NCBI GenBank assembly: GCA_963659365.1
Contig: CAVKTI010000005.1
Span: 10,007 to 74,006, forward strand
Reading direction: 5' to 3'
DNA: 64,000 nt
DNA from: W0P28-013 sp963659365
GTDB taxonomy: Bacteria > Bacteroidota > Bacteroidia > Bacteroidales > Paludibacteraceae
The position numbers were made by a program, and so were the translations under genes. The notes under the pieces were generated by a model. The model saw nothing but the letters and a program-made list of their open reading frames with translations, searched no databases and had not been told where the DNA came from. Below, piece by piece: positions 60,604 through 64,000 of this stretch. The stretch's first letter is position 1. Each line of letters begins with the position of its first letter.

Positions 60604-61110
60604 TTATTCTCTTGTTTCTCTGATTTTTCGGAAAGTGAAATGTTTCTGCGAAAAATAACTGAACACAGTGGTTATCAGCGTTGTAAGCATATTCGACGGC
60701 GTAGGATAGATGCCGCACACCTCGACAAAAAGTTTCAGGCAGGCGTAGTGAATCAAAATGCAGGCTGCCACCACCAGCAGATAGCGCAACAGTTGCGTGC
60801 GGCGCATCAACTGCGAACCCGAAAAACTGATGTGGCGGCTCAACCAAAAGCCCGTCAGAAAAGTGATGGGAAATTTGAACACAAATGCAGCAATGTGCGG
60901 CGTGAACGCCACGAAGCCAAAATCGACCACCTGCGCGTGAAAAGCGTAGTGGTAAAGCACAAAATAGAGTACCCAGTCGAACGCCATATTCAGCCCGCCA
61001 GCAAAGCCATAGCGAAAAAAATTGCGCGGCACAATCGCCTCGAACGGCTTATAGAAAAAGTCGATAATTCGGAGCAAGGCGGCTTGCGCTATTTCCTCGA
61101 TTTTCGTCAT
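60604..61110 (-). CDS. GtrA family membrane protein
   Basis: 168 aa with four helices. FFRYGFAGGLNMAFDWVLYF and the later FPITFLTGFWLSRHISFS are typical of GtrA, thought to flip lipid-linked sugars. It ends FSYFSQKHFTFRKI, the usual terminus. Upstream of the POT gene by 24 bp; with DUF5672 the three form a likely minus-strand unit. Confidence 0.92.
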   Translation of the reverse strand: MTKIEEIAQAALLRIIDFFYKPFEAIVPRNFFRYGFAGGLNMAFDWVLYFVLYHYAFHAQVVDFGFVAFTPHIAAFVFKFPITFLTGFWLSRHISFSGSQLMRRTQLLRYLLVVAACILIHYACLKLFVEVCGIYPTPSNMLTTLITTVFSYFSQKHFTFRKIRETRE

Positions 61111-61233
61111 TTTGATAGCGTTGGGCAGTTCGGCGCAGAAAAATTTTGGCGATTCAAAAAATTTTTTCTACTTTTGCGCTGCAAAGTTACACTTTTTTTG
61201 ATTTCAAATTTCAAATTTCAGAATTTCAGATTG

Positions 61234-61326
61234 CGCTATGCGCAGGTTTTTATGTTTCTCGCGCTATGCGCTGTTTTTTGTTAATTTGAAGATTTGTTGA
61301 ATCGTTCGGACGCACGCGGTGCGTCC
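61234..61326. repeat. Intergenic repeat mosaic with hairpins
   Basis: GCGCTATGCGC appears twice (about 61240 and 61260), followed by the hairpin GGACGCACGCGGTGCGTCC (61308-61326) and CTAC. The same parts occur in other order and orientation at 42866-42950 and 55034-55150. Confidence 0.7.
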
Positions 61327-61387
61327 CTACTTTCAAACTTTACAAACTTTCAACTTTCAAACTCTATAATGGACGACCCCCTTTTAT

Positions 61388-62161
61388 ATGACCTTGGTGA
61401 GAGCAAAAAAACGCTTGGGGCAACATTTCTTGAAAGATTTGTCCATTGCCCAGCACATTGCCGACAGCATACCCGCCGGCTGCGACTTGCCTGTGCTTGA
61501 AATCGGGCCAGGTATGGGCGTGTTGAGCCAATTTGTGTTGCAGCACCCCAACCGCTTCACCGCCATCGAAATCGACCACGAATCGGTCGAATATCTCCAC
61601 CAAAATCTGCCTGCGCTCGATGTTGTCGAGGGCGATTTTCTGAAAATGGATTTGAACGCCCTGTTCGAAGGCGGCAAGTTTGTCGTCGTGGGCAATTTTC
61701 CCTATAACATTTCGAGCCAGATATTTTTTCGCGTCCTCGAGCAGCGCGACCGCATTCCGTGCGTTGTTGGCATGGTGCAAAAAGAGGTGGCCGAGCGCAT
61801 TGCTGCGCCACACGGCAACAAAACCTACGGCATCACCAGCGTGCTGTTGCAGGCGTTTTACAGCATCGAATATCTTTTCACTGTATCGGAACAGGTTTTC
61901 GACCCACCGCCCAAAGTGAAATCGGCCGTTATTCGCCTAACGCGCAACGCCACCGAGCGGCTTGCCTGCGATGAGAAACTCTTTGTGCGTGTGGTGAAAA
62001 CGGCCTTCAACCAACGACGAAAAACGCTCCGCAATTCGCTGAAGCCACTGCTGCAAGGCGCAGCGTGCGCGGAGCCAATTTTCGACAAGCGTCCCGAACA
62101 GTTGAGTGTTGCCGACTTTGTGGCGCTCACCAATCTGATGGCAACAAAAATGAGCGTTTAA
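61388..62161 (+). CDS. ksgA: 16S rRNA (adenine(1518)-N(6)/adenine(1519)-N(6))-dimethyltransferase
   Basis: 257 aa. Dimethylates two adjacent adenines near the 3' end of 16S rRNA and acts as a 30S assembly checkpoint. AKKRLGQHFLKD is the conserved N-terminus, LEIGPGMGVLS is the SAM motif, and NFPYNISSQI is the NLPY-type catalytic motif. Its TAA stop is part of the TTAA target duplication of a MITE inserted directly downstream. Confidence 0.97.
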   Translation: MTLVRAKKRLGQHFLKDLSIAQHIADSIPAGCDLPVLEIGPGMGVLSQFVLQHPNRFTAIEIDHESVEYLHQNLPALDVVEGDFLKMDLNALFEGGKFVVVGNFPYNISSQIFFRVLEQRDRIPCVVGMVQKEVAERIAAPHGNKTYGITSVLLQAFYSIEYLFTVSEQVFDPPPKVKSAVIRLTRNATERLACDEKLFVRVVKTAFNQRRKTLRNSLKPLLQGAACAEPIFDKRPEQLSVADFVALTNLMATKMSV

Positions 62162-62364
62162 GGGGATTTCTATAGATTTCTTTGTAGTGATTTTTGAATT
62201 TTGGAGTAGCAGATGTTTGGCTTGAGCGAAAGCGCAATGCGGTGGCATTGTAATTGAGTGAAAGTCAGACAGATGCAGTCCAAAAACAAAAAGCGCACAA
62301 AAGTATTTAGAAAATCGCCATTTGTTAAACTTTTTTACAAAACGGGGAATTTATAGAAGTCCCC
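62162..62364 (-). mobile_element. 203-bp MITE-like element, copy 3
   Basis: Full-length, opposite orientation to copy 1, same length. Ends GGGGATTTCTATAGATTT and GAATTTATAGAAGTCCCC, target duplication TTAA on both sides (62158-62161 and 62365-62368). Differences from copy 1 are scattered through the internal region. Confidence 0.85.
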
Positions 62365-62418
62365 TTAACCCACGATGCGGATTTCGCGACGAAATGCGTA
62401 TCGAAAAAACGAAAAAAC

Positions 62419-63363
62419 ATGTCTGAAATCCGTTTGTTCTACCGCGAAAACAATCGCCTGAAAATATCGAAAGATATAGCGTCGCTCAAACAGATGCCGC
62501 TGAGCAATGTGCTGTGGATCGACCTGAACGATGTGCCAGAAGATGCCGAAAGCGAACTCGAACAGTTCCTCAAAATCTATATTCAAGAGGAGGAGGAGAT
62601 GGAGGAGATCGAGATAAGTTCGCGCTACATCGAAACCGAGGACACGCTGGTGGCCAACTCCAAATTCCTGCTCGACAACTACGACGAAGAACCCGTTTCG
62701 TTCATCGTCAAAAACAACATTTTGGTGTCGGTGCGCAGCCAAGAGTTGCGCTCGTTCAACGAAACGGTGAAAAAGATGTTTGCCAATCCGCGCAACTACC
62801 CCAACGGCTACTACATACTTGTGGCACTGCTCGAAACTCGTGTGGAGTACGACGCCGACATGATAGAGGATATGACGCGCGAAATTACGCGACTCAGCAA
62901 CCAGTTGAAAAACGACGATGTGAGCGACGACATACTGATAGCCATCAAAGAGTTGCAGGAAAAGACGATGTTGATACGCGAAAACATTGTCGATAAACAG
63001 CGCGTCTGCTCCAATATGCTCAAAAGCGAAATGTTCCCCGCCGAGGCCAAAAACAAACTGACCATCATCATCAAGGACATCAATTCGCTTTTCGAACACA
63101 CGCGCTTTTCGTTCGACCGCCTCGAATACCTGCAAGACACATTCCTTGGTTTGGTCAATATCCAGCAGAACAAAATAATCAAAATTTTCACCATCGTGAG
63201 CGTTATCTTCCTGCCGCCCACATTGGTAGCGAGCATGTACGGCATGAACTTCGACTTTATGCCCGAACTGCATTGGCGCTACGGTTACCTGTGGGCCATC
63301 GGGCTGATGGTGATGTTTGTACTCTTCATTTTGTGGTATTTCAAACACAAGAAATGGCTGTAA
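62419..63363 (+). CDS. corA: CorA family magnesium/cobalt transporter
   Basis: 314 aa. A long cytoplasmic N-domain (about 1-250) leads to two C-terminal helices. The signature YGMNF follows the first (FTIVSVIFLPPTLVASMYGMN), and the C-terminus is positively charged (KHKKW). Forms a pentameric channel for Mg2+. Length is normal. Its upstream region was altered by the MITE 55 bp away. Confidence 0.96.
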   Translation: MSEIRLFYRENNRLKISKDIASLKQMPLSNVLWIDLNDVPEDAESELEQFLKIYIQEEEEMEEIEISSRYIETEDTLVANSKFLLDNYDEEPVSFIVKNNILVSVRSQELRSFNETVKKMFANPRNYPNGYYILVALLETRVEYDADMIEDMTREITRLSNQLKNDDVSDDILIAIKELQEKTMLIRENIVDKQRVCSNMLKSEMFPAEAKNKLTIIIKDINSLFEHTRFSFDRLEYLQDTFLGLVNIQQNKIIKIFTIVSVIFLPPTLVASMYGMNFDFMPELHWRYGYLWAIGLMVMFVLFILWYFKHKKWL

Positions 63364-63437
63364 GGGCGCATTTGTGGTTGTGATGGTGTTTTTTGGGGAG
63401 ATCGTGTGCGATTTTTGGAAGACGAATAATCGCGTAC

Positions 63438-63584
63438 CTATCTGATAATCACCGCAGTAACAGCTATTGTCATCACTTTTGGACTGGGTCGCATGTAGGC
63501 CTTGCTCGCCGCCAATTTGCGGTTGCCGCACGATGTGGCGGCTAATGCAGATTCAATCATAACTACACAAACTAATTTTTTCAT
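63438..63584 (-). pseudogene. 5' remnant of an M13 peptidase gene
   Basis: From the ATG at 63584 it reads MKKLVCVVMIESALAATSC, matching the first residues of the M13 lipoprotein at 53736 with few changes. Homology stops after about 26 codons; then 22 unrelated codons end at a stop (63438). The DNA match spans about 63510-63715, including the promoter-proximal spacer. The rest of the gene is absent. Confidence 0.85.
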
Positions 63585-63713
63585 TGCGTTTTTTTATTTT
63601 GGTTGATTATATTGCTTCCAAAAAGCGACTGCAAAGCAACACACTATTTGCGAATAACAAAATGTTTTTTATTGTTTTTCGATAATAAGAACACGAAAGT
63701 ATCGGAATAGTCG

Positions 63714-63746
63714 TTTGAGCGCATTGGGCAAAAATTCGTACCTTTG
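63714..63746 (+). promoter_or_regulatory. Promoter upstream of leuS
   Basis: TTTG (63714-63717), 21 bp, TACCTTTG (63739-63746): a good Bacteroidota promoter. A second TAACTTTG lies at 63793-63800. The leader to the ATG would be about 130-180 nt, long enough for regulation. Confidence 0.65.
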
Positions 63747-63927
63747 GCAAGTTGCGTGGCTGTACGGCTGATGTCCTTTCGGCAAAAAGTAGTAACTTTG
63801 CAAAGTGGATTGTGTACGCACTCATTAACACGCAACAAATCACCACAAAAACACGCAACAAAACGCATTTAAGTCCAAAGATAATACTGCAACAAATCAA
63901 CCAACCATACAGCAAAGATTTACCACA

Positions 63928-64000
63928 ATGAACTACAATTTCACAGAAATTGAGAAGAAATGGCAGGCGTTCTGGGAGCAGAACAACACCTACAAAGTAA
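63928..64000 (+). CDS. leuS: Leucyl-tRNA synthetase (partial, 5' end only)
   Basis: Only 24 codons are in the window: MNYNFTEIEKKWQAFWEQNN and TYKV. This matches the conserved N-terminus of bacterial LeuRS (YNFxEIEKKWQxxW). The HIGH motif would follow outside the window. The sequence continues past base 64000. Confidence 0.88.
   Translation, partial: MNYNFTEIEKKWQAFWEQNNTYKV

Larger units (their letters stand above)
63364..63927. other. Spacer between corA and leuS
   Basis: Apart from the peptidase remnant and the leuS promoter, I see no gene. 63364-63437 shows nothing recognisable. Confidence 0.6.

Overview
The window reads as a chromosome segment of a Bacteroidota bacterium, most likely of the order Bacteroidales. 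The evidence is the recurrent TAnnTTTG minus-7 promoter element, the near absence of Shine-Dalgarno sites, and the gene families present: TRL-like lipoprotein, DUF4827, DUF6175-like, DUF5672, M13 and M16 peptidases with Bacteroidota-type signal peptides, and a BtuB-like TonB receptor. I cannot name genus or species from sequence alone.

Layout. Positions 1-18897 (minus) are one open frame with its 3' end off the left edge: a giant secreted protein of about 75-80 Ig-like repeats, at least 6,299 codons. Then come plus-strand housekeeping genes: uvrB, a polyprenyl diphosphate synthase, recG, a DgkA-type kinase, comF and a membrane glycosyltransferase (19.2-27.3 kb). From 38.6 down to 27.3 kb two minus-strand blocks follow. 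The first is a five-gene operon of exported proteins and lipoproteins with a good promoter and terminator. The second holds an SPFH/GYF protein followed by membrane, zinc-ribbon and PH-like proteins; it resembles the ydjGHI envelope-stress genes of Bacillus but lacks pspA. At 38.8-48.5 kb lie a small HTH gene, a TonB receptor, a dihydrolipoyl dehydrogenase, an M23/LysM peptidase, ndk, an M16 peptidase, and an HTH/DUF2975 pair. At 48.7-54.8 kb are an acetyltransferase, a divergent beta-barrel/TRL-lipoprotein pair, an M13 peptidase, tRNA-Arg and a DUF4827 lipoprotein. The right end carries a phosphoglucosamine mutase, two small envelope genes, DUF5672, a POT transporter, GtrA, ksgA, corA, a peptidase gene remnant and the start of leuS.

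The most interesting non-genic signals are these. (1) A perfect 28-bp inverted repeat flanks a 236-bp promoter-bearing segment between the divergent barrel and TRL genes; it looks like an invertible promoter switch. (2) A 203-bp MITE-like element has two full copies with matching ends and 4-bp target duplications, plus one half copy. (3) Several families of palindromic repeats form a mosaic in the intergenic regions. (4) A 5'-end duplicate of the M13 peptidase gene lies 10 kb from its parent.

All coordinates and homologies come from reading the sequence by eye. Family names come from recognised motifs and memory, not from database searches.
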